A DNA stretch of 64,000 bases from Hevea brasiliensis (lineage: Eukaryota > Streptophyta > Magnoliopsida > Malpighiales > Euphorbiaceae). Location: NCBI RefSeq assembly GCF_030052815.1, contig NC_079503.1, positions 50,696,735-50,760,734 on the forward strand. The letters run 5' to 3'. The notes beneath the pieces are model-generated. The model made no database searches, was not told the origin of the DNA, and saw nothing but the letters and a program-made list of their open reading frames with translations. Position numbers and translations under genes: made by a program. Positions 45,697 through 58,658 of the stretch are shown piece after piece (within the stretch, counting starts at the first letter, position 1; every line of letters begins with the position of its first letter).

Positions 45697-46887
45697 TGTA
45701 ACACCCCTATATTTAGTAGTGCGTTCTACTGTTCCGATGACCAGTGTCTGTCCGGATAGCTAGGATGCCCAGAACTGCAATTAAATGTTAGTGAGGAGAC
45801 ATAAAATAATGAAATACAAGAAAGGAAAATACAAGAAAAACAAAGAAAAAATAATAGCAATGAAATGAAACCAAGTTAAACGAGCCGAAAACCATAGCGA
45901 TGGGTGACCACACCGGGAAGTTGCGGCGTGGACCGTTGACTAGCCCTGGACCACGGGAAACCCTGAAAAATATTTTTAAGACTTAAATAAACATCTATTG
46001 AAGTATAAATTTCATTAGAAATATCAAAGAAAAATTAAAGAATTAGTATAAAGAAAAACGAGAAATCGAGGAAATGACAAAACTCGGTATTACCGAAAAA
46101 TCGGGAACGCAACCCGAATAGGGGCATTGTGGTCATTTGACATCCCAAGTTGCTTTTTAACCTAAATGTCCATTAAAAATAAATGATATTACACTTTGAA
46201 AATGTCATGAAAAATTAAAATGAGATACGTTATGTAAATAGTGAAAGTGTGGTGGCCAAATTGTAAAAATTGAAAACTTTAAATAAATAACCATTAAATT
46301 ATTCCTAAGTGCTCCACTAACTCTCATCTTGAGCCACCTATATAAGTAATTTGGACAGATTGTTCCACTAAACCATCTCAATTTCTTCAAGCTTTCATCC
46401 ATGGTTGAAATGAAATCCTCCCAAATTCACTGTGGCCGTTTCATGCATGAGCTCAAGTTCTCTATGATCAAGCCATTATTTCTTCAAGCTTCCTTCATGA
46501 AAAATGATCCCTACACTATAGGCAACCTATAAGCAGCAAAAAGGAGAGGAAATTTCAAGGATTTATCAAGCTCAAGTTGAGGTTAGTGCTTAATCTTTCC
46601 ATTTTCCTTCATTAATCCTTGTGTTAAGCTTTGGGTAAGTTGAATTGCTAAGAAAAATTGAGGAAATGATGAGTATTGGTGAACCTTAGTTTTGGCAACC
46701 ATGAAAATCCATGGTTAGTGACTTATTCTTATATGTATTTGATGGAATTTAAGGTGGATTAACTCAAATGGAAGTTGAAGTAGGTTAATGTTCAAGTATG
46801 TGCATGTTAATGCTTGAATTAAGGGTTTGAAAATAGACTTTGATGCTTTGGTAAACTGCCATGTTTGGCAGCCTATAATATCATGAA
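45697..46887 (+). repeat. Element 6 3' LTR, first part
   Basis: It aligns with 40179-41367, including the TATA box at 46339-46346, then stops at ATGAA (46883-46887), the candidate left duplication of element 7. The remainder should lie right of the window. Confidence 0.92.
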
Positions 46888-49800
46888 TGTCAAACCCTAC
46901 CCCTCTGTAAGGCATAACATGATTCCGTAGTATACCTAATGAATTACCAACTCTGTCTACTGATAACCCATTAAATACACTACAAGGGATTTTAAAAACT
47001 TTTCTTACTTCTTTTACAGTAGTGAGTACTATTTACAGGTGTTAAAAAACTTTTTGAACTGAAGTGATAGAACTAATACATTTGAATTATTTGGGATTTC
47101 TGTAAAAATTTTGGCAGTGCCATCTGTATTTTGGACAAAACAGTTCTTCAGAAAACCTATAAAAAGCACTTCAATATATATTTCCAAATCTCAACTCCAA
47201 CATGTTTCTCAGCACAACATATTTCTCAACTCAAAACCATAGTAATTTTTCAAAGACTGAGATAAGGAAATACAGTACAATTTTTACAAGTCAAAATAGC
47301 TCATAATTTACTTTACAACTTCAATGTACAATTTTAATTTACAACTGCTCAAAATCAAGATCAATATGTACATACAGTGGTCATACATTACAGTATAAAA
47401 TGCAAAATGTGGTATACTCATTATACCCGATAATCTCTTGCTGGATGTACTAGCAGCCTAGTCTGCTACCCTGTCCGTCTGTCTACCTGCGATAGCAATG
47501 AAAAGCTATCGCTGAGACAATGTCTCAGTGGTGCACAACATTAACCAAATACAACTTTAAATCACAATTCATAAATCATTTAAATGATGGATACGTAAAA
47601 TCATAGTTAAATTCAAGATAATGAATGTCAAAAGGAATTTAACACAATATCAAAATAAATCTCAGTAATAAAAACATAGTTAAATTCAAAAGACAGTGAA
47701 TGTCAATAAGACTTTAAACTCCATTTGTCAATATCACAATCTCACAATACATATCAATAAATCACACACAGCTTGAAATCATGTTCCAAAGTTCAATTCA
47801 TCCCAAAAGCCGATGGCTAATGAGGTATTCAATTCGTCCCAAAAGTCAATGACTAATGAGGAATAACATAGCTAGCTAGCAAAAATATAAGTACTCATCC
47901 AATTAGTCCTCAACAGGCACACACCTCAACACTTCAGCCAGAGAGGGAATTCAATTCGCCCCACTAGACAAGCTAGCGAGGAATACAATCAATATACATG
48001 ATAGCTGTGGTTTCAAACTATTTTCAATGCTTTTCAATCAATAAGTATCCATCAATATCATTCAAACAATTTCTCACAGTTTCAAACCATTTATAATGCT
48101 TTTCAAGCAATAAATATCCATTCAAACACATTTCCACAATTTAAAACAATAATGTACAAATAGTCATAATTCATTTCAATTGAAAAATTCAAAAGAAATA
48201 GTTGTTGTGCACAAACCTCTGATAACTGTCTCCTGGTCTTGACTCAGTATTTCCTTCCCTTTCCCTGAGTCTTTGCTAACTGAGAAACACAATTTGAAGT
48301 GTTTCAGTACTTAATTAAACTGTCTCTAACGATAATGCTTGATAATTAATTCACTGAATTCTAATATTTGCTTAGTCAACCTAATATATCGACCCTCAAT
48401 GCATTCTAGGTAAATTAGGTTTTAATGTTATTAATATGTCACATTCGATAGTATTTTTGGGTTGGTACACGTTACCAAATTCATTTCTATGTATTTTGCG
48501 TTTTCTTGCAATTTGCTGGATTCTGGGATACTAGTTTGACCTAGCCGGACGACCTAGTTCCTTCGGTTTTCGGGTTTCAGTCAAAACTACAAACTTGTAG
48601 ATCTATGTCTTATGGAACGCGGGGCAAAATTTCAGGTCATTCTGAGTTATGTAGACCAAGTTATGGTCATTTTACTATTGCTGGTCAAATTGCATCAAAA
48701 TTGGTCATTTTAGGTCACTTTAGGTCATTTTAGGTTCGGCCAGTTTTTGGACCCGAACTTGTGCAAGCTGTTTGACTTGCTTATGGTCATTTCTGGGCTT
48801 TGGTGTCTTCATAAGACTTGTATATATGGGTCTTATCTATTCATGGTTAAAATTTCAGGTCAATTGGACCTGTTTTGAGTGAGTTATGGCCTAAACACTA
48901 ACTTCTGCCCAAATGATCAATTTTCAGGCCTTATTTGCACTTAATCCGGATTTGGTCATTTTTCAAGCTATCTTGCAAGTAGAATTTTGGCAAGCTTCCT
49001 TCATGAAAGTTGGCACATTTTGTGCCTAGTTTCACCTCCAATTGGTCTCATACCAATTGGAGCCACACACTTAAAGTTATAGGCCTAAAACTCAAACTGC
49101 CTTATTGCAATTCTTGCATACACATCAAGGATCTTTTTTAACACTCACCAAACTCAACATTCAAACCAATTCTGGTTGTACCACAACCTAAACATAATTT
49201 ACAACATATTATAGGTCATTTTTGTAGCTTACAATTATATTTAATGTGCACCAACAAGTGCAGAATTTGTCCAATTCAATTTATAACAATTCAATCACCA
49301 ATTCATGCTTATTTACATGCCCAACTTCACACCATCACACATGCACTCAAACTGCCATAACCCCTATCACAAATTAACATTATTATTCCATAAACCAAGC
49401 ATGAATTCCAGCATTCTTCAAGAGTTAACAAACTGCCACAATGGTACATTTACATTCCATTCATTTCCAAGCTTTAAATTTCATTTCACATTTACATATA
49501 CTAAGTATAATCACCCAAATGATTTCCCATACACATAAATATTTAATCAACCTTTTAATCCACCATTTACAAGCAAGAGTAAACTATCTTCAAGGTGTTT
49601 CCATGGTTGCCAAAGTACACATTCCCATTCAACATCAAACCTCAAAAATTTCTTCATAAATCAAACACCCATAACACCCTTACAAACTTTAACAAAGCAA
49701 CAATCAAAAACTCAAACTTACCTATGGATGAGACTTCTTAAATCTTCACCAAAACTTCTTGAAATTGCTATCAAACTCTTCCTTGTGATGTGGGGATAAA

Positions 49801-50592
49801 TTTTAATGAAGCAACCTTGGTGTTTGGAGGTGAAATGGAGAGGATGATGAAGCTCCTTCAAATTTCGACAATGGAGGTTTCTAAGGCTTTCATTTCGGCA
49901 ATGGTGGTCTTCAAAGGTTGAAGATGAAGTTTTAGTGGAGCAATCTTCCCACTTAATACATATTATAATCCTTAGTGGTCAACTCACATGAAATCAATTA
50001 TATTATATGCTTAAATATGTTAATTACCTAATTTGAACCCCATTTTTGCTATTTATATTAGGTACCACTAAGTTAATTTTTCATGACATTTTTCAAATGT
50101 AATATTATTTATTTTTAATGGACATTTAGGTCAAAAGACAACTCGGGGTGTCAGATGACCACAATGCCCCTGTTCGGGTTGCATTCTCGATTTTTTGGTA
50201 ACACCGGGTTTTGTCCGTTTTTCGATTTCTCACTTTTCTTTGTACTAATTATTTAATTTTTCTTTGATATTTCTAATGATATTTATACTTCAATAAATAT
50301 TTATTTGAGTCCTAAAAATATTTTCCAGGGTTCCCCGCAGTCCAGGGCTAGTTAACGGTCCACGCCGTGACTTCCCTGTGCGGTCACCCATCGCTAGGGT
50401 TCTCGGCTCGCTTAACTTGATTGCATTTCTTTACTATTATTTTTGCTTTGTTTTTCTTGTATTTTCTTTTCTTGTATTTCATTATTTTATGTCTCCTCAC
50501 TCATATTGAAGTGTAGTTCTAGGCATCCTAGCTGTCCGGACAACACTGGTCACAGGAAACGATAAAGCACTCTAGAACATAAGGGTGTTACA
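46888..50592 (-). repeat. Element 7 3' LTR
   Basis: It is 3,705 bp, TGTCAAACCC to GGTGTTACA on the plus strand. It contains the stem-loop GCGATAGC/GCTATCGC at 47489-47512. Frames such as 49305-49538 are AT-rich chance frames. The likely polypurine tract on the minus strand is at 50593-50607. Confidence 0.92.
47489..47512. repeat. LTR stem-loop GCGATAGC...GCTATCGC, element 7
   Basis: Perfect 8-base arms with the loop AATGAAAA. The arms match element 3 (8279-8302) while the loop differs. Confidence 0.6.
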
Positions 50593-50639
50593 ATTCTCCC
50601 CCTTAAATAAATTTCGTCTCAAATTTTTACAACATTAGT

Positions 50640-52066
50640 CTCTGAACAGTGTGGGTGCTGTCTCCTCATATCCTCTTCACGTTCCCAAGTAGCTTCTGGC
50701 ACGAATGATGGTTCCACAAAGACTTTAACCAGTGTATCTGCTTATTCCTCACCGCTTCACCTCATAAGCCAGAATTTTTATGGGTTCTTCCTCATATGAG
50801 AGGTCTGGATTTACCTCAATCTCTTCAACTGATAGTACATGAGATGGGTCTGATCTGTACCTCCTTAACATGGACACATGGAAGACACTATGTATCCTTA
50901 CTAGCTCTGGAGGCAATGCCAACCGATATGCCAAAGGACCCACTCTTTCTAGAACCTCATATGGTCCGATGAAACGAGGACTCAGTTTCCCCTTTCTGCC
51001 AAATCTCATAATCCTCTTCCAAGGAGAAACTTTGAGGAATACCTTATCACCCACTGCATATTCAATATCTCTTCTCTTTAGATCAACATAGGACTTCTGA
51101 CGGTCTGATGCAGCCTTGAGTCTATCTCTGATCAATCTGATCTTTTCCTTTGTCTGCTGAACAATTTCTGGCCCAATCATCTTCCTTTCACCTACTTCAT
51201 CCCAACATAAAGGAGTTCTGCACTTTCTGCCATACAAAGCTTCATATGGAGGCATCCCAATGCTTGATTGATAGCTGTTGTTATAAGCAAACTCAATCAA
51301 AGGCAAGTGTGTATCCCAACTACCTTCAAACTCAATCACACAAGCCCGTAGCATATCCTCCAATATCTGAATAACCCTCTCAGACTAGCCATGCATGCGT
51401 GGGTGGAATCTTTGTCTTTGAAGTTCAATCTAGTTCCTAGGGCTCTCTGAAGACTACCCCAGAATTTAGAAGTGAACCTAGGATCTCTATCAGACACAAT
51501 TGATACTGAGACTCCATGCAATTTTACAATCTCATATATGTACAATCTGCTAATCTTTCTAGGCTATAGTCCATCCGAACTGGCAAAAAGTGAGCAGACT
51601 TGGTCAATCTGTCAACTATAACCCATACTGCATCATGACCACTCTGTGTCTTTGGGAGTTCTGTAACAAAATCCATAGTTATTCGTTCCCATTTCCACTC
51701 TGGTACTGACAAAGGATGTAACAAACTAGCTGGAACTTGATGTTCTGCCTTTACTTGCTGACAAGTTAGGCATTTGGAAACAAATTCAGCTATATCTCTC
51801 TTTATACCCATCCACCAATAATGCTCTTTCAGCCCTCTGTACATTTTAGTTCCACCAAGGTGCATAGCAAAAGGAGACTCATGTGCTTCCTTCATAATGA
51901 CTTGTCTCAATTCCACATCACTAGGAACGCACATTCTACCCTGATGTAGTAATAAACCATCATCTCTCACAGAGAATTCAGGTTTCTTGCCCTGTTGGAC
52001 TTCTTTTAGTAGCTTATGATATTTTTCATCACTCTGAGCAGCCATTCTGATCTGATCAATCAACAC
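50640..52066 (-). pseudogene. Element 7 pol: integrase and chromodomain
   Basis: Read from 52066: the zinc motif HESPFAMH ... CLTC, catalytic Asp in TMDFV and in SDRDPRF, then a damaged stretch (about 51400-51440) covering the third catalytic residue, then [21 protein letters not shown] and the start of the chromodomain linker (ILAYEVKR). The frame breaks at about 50755, where CAGCTG of relatives reads CGGTG. The chromodomain remains recognisable at DNA level down to about 50640. No intron-like insertion is present before LEDML. Frame changes near 51540 and 51360 are also short indels. Confidence 0.9.
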
Positions 52067-53226
52067 TGGCTGTACATGCCATGCAACTACTGTCTGTCCC
52101 TCATCATCAATCTCTAAAGCGGCATCTTTGTGCTTTCAATTCATATACCATGGACAAAGGAGAAACTCTGAGACTTGCCATAGTCTTGCGACTTAAGGCG
52201 TCAGCCACCACATTTGCTTTTCCTGGCTGATAGTCTATTAAGCAATCATAGTCTTTAATGAGTTCTAACCATCTCCTCTGCCTCAAATTCAATTCCTTCT
52301 GGGTGCCTAAGTACTTCAAGCTCTTGTGATCTGTGTAAAAGTAGCATTTCTCCCCATACAAATAGTGTCTCCAGATCTTCAGAGCAAAAACAATAGCTGC
52401 TAGCTCCAGATCATGTGTTGGGTAGTTCCTCTCATGCGGTTTCAGCTGGCGTGATGCATAACCAATGACATTCCGATCTTGCATCAGTACACAGCCTAAC
52501 CCTATAAACTGTGTATTCTTTACCCGGAGTAGGTAAAGTGAGGACTGAAGCTTCAGTTAAACACCTCTTCAACTCATCAAAACTCTACTGACATTTATCT
52601 GTCCACTGAAATTTTACATCTTTCCGAAGCAGTTTGGTCAGTGGAGAAGATAATATAGAAAATCCCTTCACAAACCGACGGTAATATCCAGCTAAACCCA
52701 GAAAACTGCGAATTTCTGTGATGTTCCTAGGTGGCTTCCAATTAAGGTTAGCTTCTACCTTGCTGGAATCTACCTTGATCCCTTCAGCTGACACAACATG
52801 TCCCAAAAAGGAGATTTCTTTCAGCCAAAATTCACATTTCGATAATTTGGTGTATAGCTGTTTCTCCCTTAAAGTCTGCAGTACAATCCGCAGATGTCTA
52901 TCATACTCTTCTGCATTCCTCAAGTATATCAAAATGTCATCAATAAACACCACCACAAATTGATCGAGATATGGTCTGAAGATAGTGTTCATCAGATCCA
53001 TAAAAGCAGCTAGAGCATTTGTTAACCCGAATGGCATTACTAGAAACTCATAGTGGCCATACCGAGTTCTGAAAGCAGTTTTTGGAATACTATGCTCTTG
53101 CACCTTCAACTGATAATAACCAGATCGCAAATCAATTTTGGAGAATACAGCTGCACCCTTCAACTGATCAAACAGATCATCAATGCAAGGCAATGGATAT
53201 CTGTTCTTTATTGTCACCTTATTCAA
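52067..53226 (-). pseudogene. Element 7 pol: RT and RNase H
   Basis: From 53226, RT reads [31 protein letters not shown] and FIDDILIY, then the connection [11 protein letters not shown]. Near 52500 a deletion of about 19 bases relative to element 1 removes the SDASHNG segment with the first RNase H catalytic Asp. RNase H continues from 52484 ([28 protein letters not shown]) to 52107. Confidence 0.9.
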
Positions 53227-53792
53227 CTACCGATAATCTATACATAAGCGAAGAGTACCATCCTTCTTCTTAACAAACAACACTGGTGCTCCCCAAGGTG
53301 ACACACTAGGGCGGATGAAGCCCTTTTCAAGTAGTTCTTGCAATTGTATCTTCAACTCCTTCAACTCTGCTGGTGCCATTCTGTATGGCATTATGGAGAT
53401 TGGATCCACACTAGGCATAACATTAATTTCAAACTGCACTTCTCTTTCCGGAGGTAGTCCTGGCAATTCATCAGGAAACACATCTGGAAAGTCATGTACT
53501 GTAGGGATGTCTTTCAATGCTGGACTCCCCACTTGGGTGTCTACCACATGTGCCAAGTATGCTTCACACCCCTTTCTGATCATTTTTCTGGCTAGTGCAG
53601 CCGAAATGATATTTGATGGCAATAACTGCCTTTCCCCATGTATTACCACATCACTATATTGAGGGAGACCGAAAGTGATTGTCTTCAGCCTACAGTCAAT
53701 CATGGCATGATGCCTAGCTAACCAATCCATGCCCAAGATGATATCATAATCTCTGAAGGGCATTTCAATGAAATCAGATAGGAAAGTGTGTC
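53227..53792 (-). pseudogene. Element 7 pol: protease C-terminus and start of RT
   Basis: It encodes the GMDW strand, the linker [14 protein letters not shown] and early RT ([15 protein letters not shown]). A TAG at 53227-53229 separates it from 53226 in the same frame; element 2 has CAG there. The protease N-terminus is at 63795-64000 beyond the copia insertion. Confidence 0.9.
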
Positions 53793-53797
53793 CTTGG
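53793..53797. repeat. Target-site duplication CTTGG, left of element 8
   Basis: Matches 63790-63794. Confidence 0.95.
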
Positions 53798-55903
53798 TGT
53801 TAGTAGTATGCCCTAGAGCATATCATTTAGTATGTATCTTGTACATAATTTTATTAATAAAAGGCATTTCCACTTTTTCGTTTACATAATATATTTATGT
53901 GTAATAGAAAAGGTCCATTGATATTTTGTTAGAAATATTATTCTTAAGTTGTTAAGAATATGAGTGACAATATTTCTAGCACAAAGTATCATAAATAGGT
54001 TCACAATCGAGGATACTTCATAATAAGGACATGACTTATCCAGAAAGATTGTATTCATGTTTGTTCCCAAATTATTTATATGAGATATAAATAAGATGGA
54101 ATGGTGAGTCTCATGCCATATAACAAACATGATAGGCACTTATAAATGATAAGTAGGCCGAACCAGTGACACTTATGACAAGCACATGGAGTTTACTCTT
54201 GTCAATGTTTTGTCATAAATCAGATCCTGGCATATAATCTTTAGACCTGAGATAGCACAGTTATCTTGTATATAGGTAGTTTGAGTTTGATACTGCTTTC
54301 ATACTTGTACTATGTATGGGTATATGGGCATGTGTTGGCTCCTGCTAGTTATATATGGAGGTAGGTGTTGATCAAGATGGAATCTGTTCCTCTAAGTAAA
54401 TAGAGATAAAATCCTATGTTCATTTAATTGTTCTTGATGTTTCAAGTTCTGGCCAGACAGATAGATTTATTCGTAAAAGAGTTTCGATGACAAAAATCTT
54501 TTAATAAAGAAATTGAATTAAAATATAATATAATATTAATATCAAATGGAGTTTTACTTAAACTATTACTCAATTTTGTGTTGTGATTTTGTAACAGAGA
54601 GATTCTAGTGCATGGTAACATATGATTATAGGTTCATTTAAGGTAAATCTTATTACTAATTGGGTGGCCATGGCATGCTATGCTAGGTGTTAACCATGGT
54701 TTATGAGGTTCATAAAATGATTTAGAGAAATCATTTATGGTAAGAAAGAGTTCTGATGATATTAAGAGTTGATATCATGTCTCATTGCCAATTAGTGATG
54801 AGCCTAGTAAGTCACACACATACACAAGTTATCACCTATTTAAATATGATTTAATTAATTAATTAAAGAGTTTAATTGATTAATTAAATAGGTTTGGTTT
54901 GCAATTAAATTGCAAAGTCCCTAGCATGACTTGAAACCAAATCTAGATTATTGGATGTGTAGTATAAATTAAATTTATATTTAAAGTGTTTAAATATGAA
55001 TTTAATTGATGAGAAATTAATTAATAGAGATTAATTAATTAATTTATATTTGATATAAATTAATTAGAAGAAGAAAATAATTATTTTGGGTTAAGAACTC
55101 AAAATTAAGACATAGGGGCATTTTGGTCATTTCACAGTGTGACACGTGGCACCATGAGATGGTGACACATGGGATTACACATAAGCTTGCCAAATGTTTT
55201 TTAATCATGTAAGATGATTAAAATCAAGATTAAATATAGGTTTGACACTTGGCACAATGTGATTGGGTCACTTAAACCTAGAGCTAATCAAAAGGTGACA
55301 TGTGACTAGGGTTTAATGTGTTAACCTAGCTATTTAAGTGTGGTTATGAAAAGAAAAAAATAACCAGCAGCCTCTCCTCTCATTTTTCACGCCACTTTGA
55401 GCCTCTCCAGCTATTTCTCTTCATCTCTCATCAATTCAAAGAGATTAGCCATCAATCTCTTGAATTAAGAACACTAGAAATTGTTTCTAGTGTCCTGTTT
55501 ACATCTCTAATCTCTTAAAAGGTAGAACTTGAATTTCTAATTAATAGAAAAAGCTTTAGAGGCTGTTTAAGGGCTGCCATAGATGTTCTTGGTGTGGACA
55601 AGCTAGAGGGACAACATTTGGTGTCCTGAAGACGAATCTCAAAGGCGCAGACACGCTGCAGTGCATCAAGAGGTTAGTGTAATCGTTCTTGATTTAATCT
55701 AGGGTTCTAAAATTAATCTGATTAATTTTAAAATCTTAAATGGCAAATGCAGATCCAAAAACATATTAAAAGAGTTTTAATATGTTGTTTATCATTGAAA
55801 TCAAATAGATAAAAAATAAATCTTGCATGGTGCATGTGACCCTAGGTGAAAATTTTTGAATTCAATGGTATAATCTTGTGTTTTTCACGCTTCCGTTCCT
55901 ACA
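53798..55903 (+). repeat. Element 8 5' LTR
   Basis: 2,106 bp. It is nearly identical to 61683-63789 except for a dense cluster of differences at 54470-54600. TATTTAAG at 55331-55338 is a likely TATA box. The stretch around 54840-55060 is rich in TTAATTAA repeats. Confidence 0.96.
55331..55338 (+). promoter_or_regulatory. TATA-like box, copia LTR
   Basis: TATTTAAG; the same in the 3' LTR at 63218-63225. About 570 bp before the LTR end. Confidence 0.45.
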
Positions 55904-55905
55904 AT

Positions 55906-55917
55906 TGGTATCAGAGC
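55906..55917 (+). promoter_or_regulatory. Primer binding site (tRNA-iMet type), element 8
   Basis: TGGTATCAGAGC, 2 bases after the 5' LTR. Confidence 0.92.
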
Positions 55918-57749
55918 CACTATATTTGCCATTTAGATTGTTGATTATATGATTTAATTGTGTGATTTGATCATGAGATGATTGATTCATTGCTGGTTGG
56001 ATCAAGAGGTGTGGCGGCACACATGGTGAAGCCACCATTGGTGGCAGCAACAATGGTTCCATGGGTGGTTCAAGGTTTGGCTTTTAATTTTGCAATTGTT
56101 GTATGATCTAAGGCCTATTCTTTGACTAAATAAAGTGTTTAATTAGTTGTTTTAATCACACAATTAAATTATGATTCAAATCAGAATTTTAAAAATTGTT
56201 TGAATGTGATTCAAATCTGAATTTTAAAAGTTGTTTGAATGTGATTCAAATATGAATTTTTAAAGTTGTTTGAATCATATTTAAATCTGATTTTTTAAAA
56301 TTGATTCAATAAAATTCAGATCTGATTTTTTAAAAAATATTTGAATGTGATTCAAATCTGATTTTTTTAAAAATGTTTGAATGTGATTCAAATCTGAATT
56401 TTTGAAGTTGTTTGAATGTGATTCAAATCTGAATTTTTAAATTTATTTGAATGAGATTCAAATCTGAATTTTTAAATTTATTTGAATCATATTCAAATCT
56501 GGATTTTTAAGTTGTATATGAGATATTCAATTTAATATAAGTATGTATGTTTTATTTAATTGTTAAATAGTGATATGCATGATGGATGATCATGGACTAT
56601 AAAAGACCAATGTGATTGGATTTATTTCTTTTATGTTTCTTTGGGATTGTAAATTAATTAATTTATTTTAATTTATTTTGGGCATGTATTATTAAGTTTG
56701 TAATATTTTTGGGTTGTAATTTCATTTATTTAAGTTCTTGTAAATTCGCCTTGGTATGCCAAGGATTACTATGTAATATTGGATTGCAAGAAGTTCAAGG
56801 AGGTCAAGAGCATTGGTGGGACCAGTGGGAGGAATTCAAGATCAAGTGTTGATTATGTACTCCATCAGCAACTCTTGTAAAATGAATGAATGAAATGCAC
56901 CTAGGAATGCCCTGATTCAATTCTTGGTGGCTCAGAATTGAATCCCTTAGAAAGTCCATGATCATACCATATTTACTGCTTATCCATGAATGCATGAGAT
57001 GTATGGGAATGTATGCAATTATATGATATATGCATGCTAAATGGATAATGTGCAAAATGAGACCTTAATAGTAATTAGGATGGCTATAAAATCTTCCAAA
57101 CAAATGATTAAGTTGGAAATGCTATAATTAAAGTAATTATAACATAAGCCCTCAATTGGGGCAATTATTTTAAGAAATTTTAAATAGTTGCATGAGATGC
57201 AATTAATTTAAGAGATTTTCTTAAGAATAATTGTTAAGCATGAGATGTTGTAAATATGTAAATGGTTTGGTGGCCAATATTGGATGTACCTGAGGACATT
57301 AAAATTATTTGCATAATTACTGACTCAATGGGATCAACTTAACTAATGCAAGATAAGTCAATAATGGATGTACCTGAGATTTTGAGCATTAGGGGATAGG
57401 TAAAGGATTGAACCTCACATGAAATGTGATGGGCAAGGAGTTGCTCACTTATAATTTATTGTAATTCCAATAATGGATGTACCTGAGGATGATCAATAGA
57501 ATTACAAGAATTCAATCACCCACTAGAAATCCAACCAACTAGGATTTCCGTTTTCTACTTTGGAAGTGTAGGATTCGCTAAGTTAGTGGGAGGACCAATT
57601 TGATTAAAAGACCATAATCATTTTGGTTAATTACATGATACATTTACTAATTAATCTGGTTATTTTCTGCAGTTAATTTTCTGATAAAAATTAGCACAAA
57701 ACAACCACCACCATCCAATATCCTTGCAAGCATACTTCATCACAACAGG
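55918..57749 (+). other. Copia leader, noncoding
   Basis: About 1.8 kb between primer site and gag, unusually long. It holds the minisatellite at 56172-56510, and the phrase ATGGATGTACCTGAG recurs near 57282, 57365 and 57475. TTTTCTGCAG near 57664-57673 resembles a splice acceptor just before gag. No gene is recognised. Confidence 0.6.
56172..56510. repeat. Minisatellite, about 10 units of 30-37 bp
   Basis: Units centre on GATTCAAATCTGAATTTTT followed by a TTTGAAT stretch. Each has an internal inverted repeat (TTTGAAT with ATTCAAA). Units vary by a few bases, so this is an old array rather than an assembly stutter. Confidence 0.85.
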
Positions 57750-58658
57750 TTGACAGGACCTAATATGTCTGATTGGCTAAGAAATTTGACACTTGTCCTG
57801 AACCTTAAACATATAGGATATGTTCTAGATTCAAATGTTCCTGGTCCCTTACCTCCAGAGGCCACACAAGAGGAACATGAAACTTTGGACAAGTGGAAGG
57901 AGCATGATATGAGAGCTAAGTGTTACATGCTTGCTTCCATGAGTAATGAGTTACAGAAGCAACATGAGAACATGCAGAGTGCGAGTGAGATCCTCCTTCA
58001 CCTACAAGAGTTGTATGGTGAGCACAGCAGGAATGCTAGATATGAGATATCTAGACAGCTATTCCGTATGAGGATGTCCGAGGGACAGAATGTTGGGGAT
58101 CATGTCCACAAGATGATTCGGCTGATTGAGCAGTTGGAACATCTTGACTTCAACATGGATTTCCAACTACAAACGGATTTGATCCTTCAGTCCCTTCCTG
58201 AGTCTTTTGGAAATTATGTGACAAATTTCCATATGACTAAACAGGAATGCACCTTAGCTGGTTTACTCAACATGCTGGTTATTGCCCAAAAGAATATGCC
58301 AGGCAATAAAGGAAAAGAGGTAGCTTTGGTTGCATCTTCTTCTGCTGGAAAGTCCAACAAGAAGAAGGGCAATAAGAAAAAGAAACCTCAGATTCCTGGT
58401 CCTTCCAAGAAAATAGCTAAACAGAAAAGGAAGACTAAAGCTAATGAAGGCAAAGAAAAGTGTTTCCACTGCCAAAAGGATGGGCACTGGAAAAGGAACT
58501 GCCCAGAGTATCTTGCTTCTCTGAAGGACAAGAAGGATACACCTTCGGAAGGTATGTCCATATCTTGTTATTTAGATTATGATGATACTCATAGTTCATC
58601 TGACTTGGGTTTTAGATATCGTGCCGTTCTCACATTTCTAATGATATGCAGGAACTAG
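57750..58658 (+). CDS. Copia gag polyprotein segment
   Basis: A 302-codon frame. It opens at a TTG, and in-frame sequence continues upstream (SILHHNRL before TGPN), so the true start is earlier and perhaps in damaged or spliced sequence. Residues about 1-190 are a UBN2-type copia gag domain (DWLRNLTLVL, LDKWKEHDMRAKCYML, LQSLPESFGNYV). A Lys-rich linker leads to a CCHC knuckle CFHCQKDGHWKRNC (about 240-253). Gag forms the particle and packages RNA. The last 15 or so codons are out of register with protease: the frame shifts at the protease active site, and pol continues in the frame that opens at 58646. Confidence 0.88.
   Translation: MTGPNMSDWLRNLTLVLNLKHIGYVLDSNVPGPLPPEATQEEHETLDKWKEHDMRAKCYMLASMSNELQKQHENMQSASEILLHLQELYGEHSRNARYEISRQLFRMRMSEGQNVGDHVHKMIRLIEQLEHLDFNMDFQLQTDLILQSLPESFGNYVTNFHMTKQECTLAGLLNMLVIAQKNMPGNKGKEVALVASSSAGKSNKKKGNKKKKPQIPGPSKKIAKQKRKTKANEGKEKCFHCQKDGHWKRNCPEYLASLKDKKDTPSEGMSISCYLDYDDTHSSSDLGFRYRAVLTFLMICRN

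Larger units (their letters stand above)
40179..46887 (+). mobile_element. Element 6: gag-only (non-autonomous) LTR retrotransposon, family III, cut by element 7
   Basis: The 5' LTR (3,609 bp), primer site, shortened gag, about 1 kb of noncoding DNA, polypurine tract and first 1,191 bp of the 3' LTR are present. The LTR then breaks at 46887 where element 7 inserted; the rest is outside the window. The internal region is only 1.9 kb with no protease, RT or integrase. LTRs match those of element 7, which has pol, so the pair looks like a dependent element and a helper family. It lies inside the gag of element 1. Confidence 0.92.

Noticed and set aside
57278..57490. Repeated phrase ATGGATGTACCTGAG, considered as a CRISPR-like or regulatory array
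   Set aside because: There are only about three copies with irregular spacing in a plant retrotransposon leader; there is no CRISPR feature.
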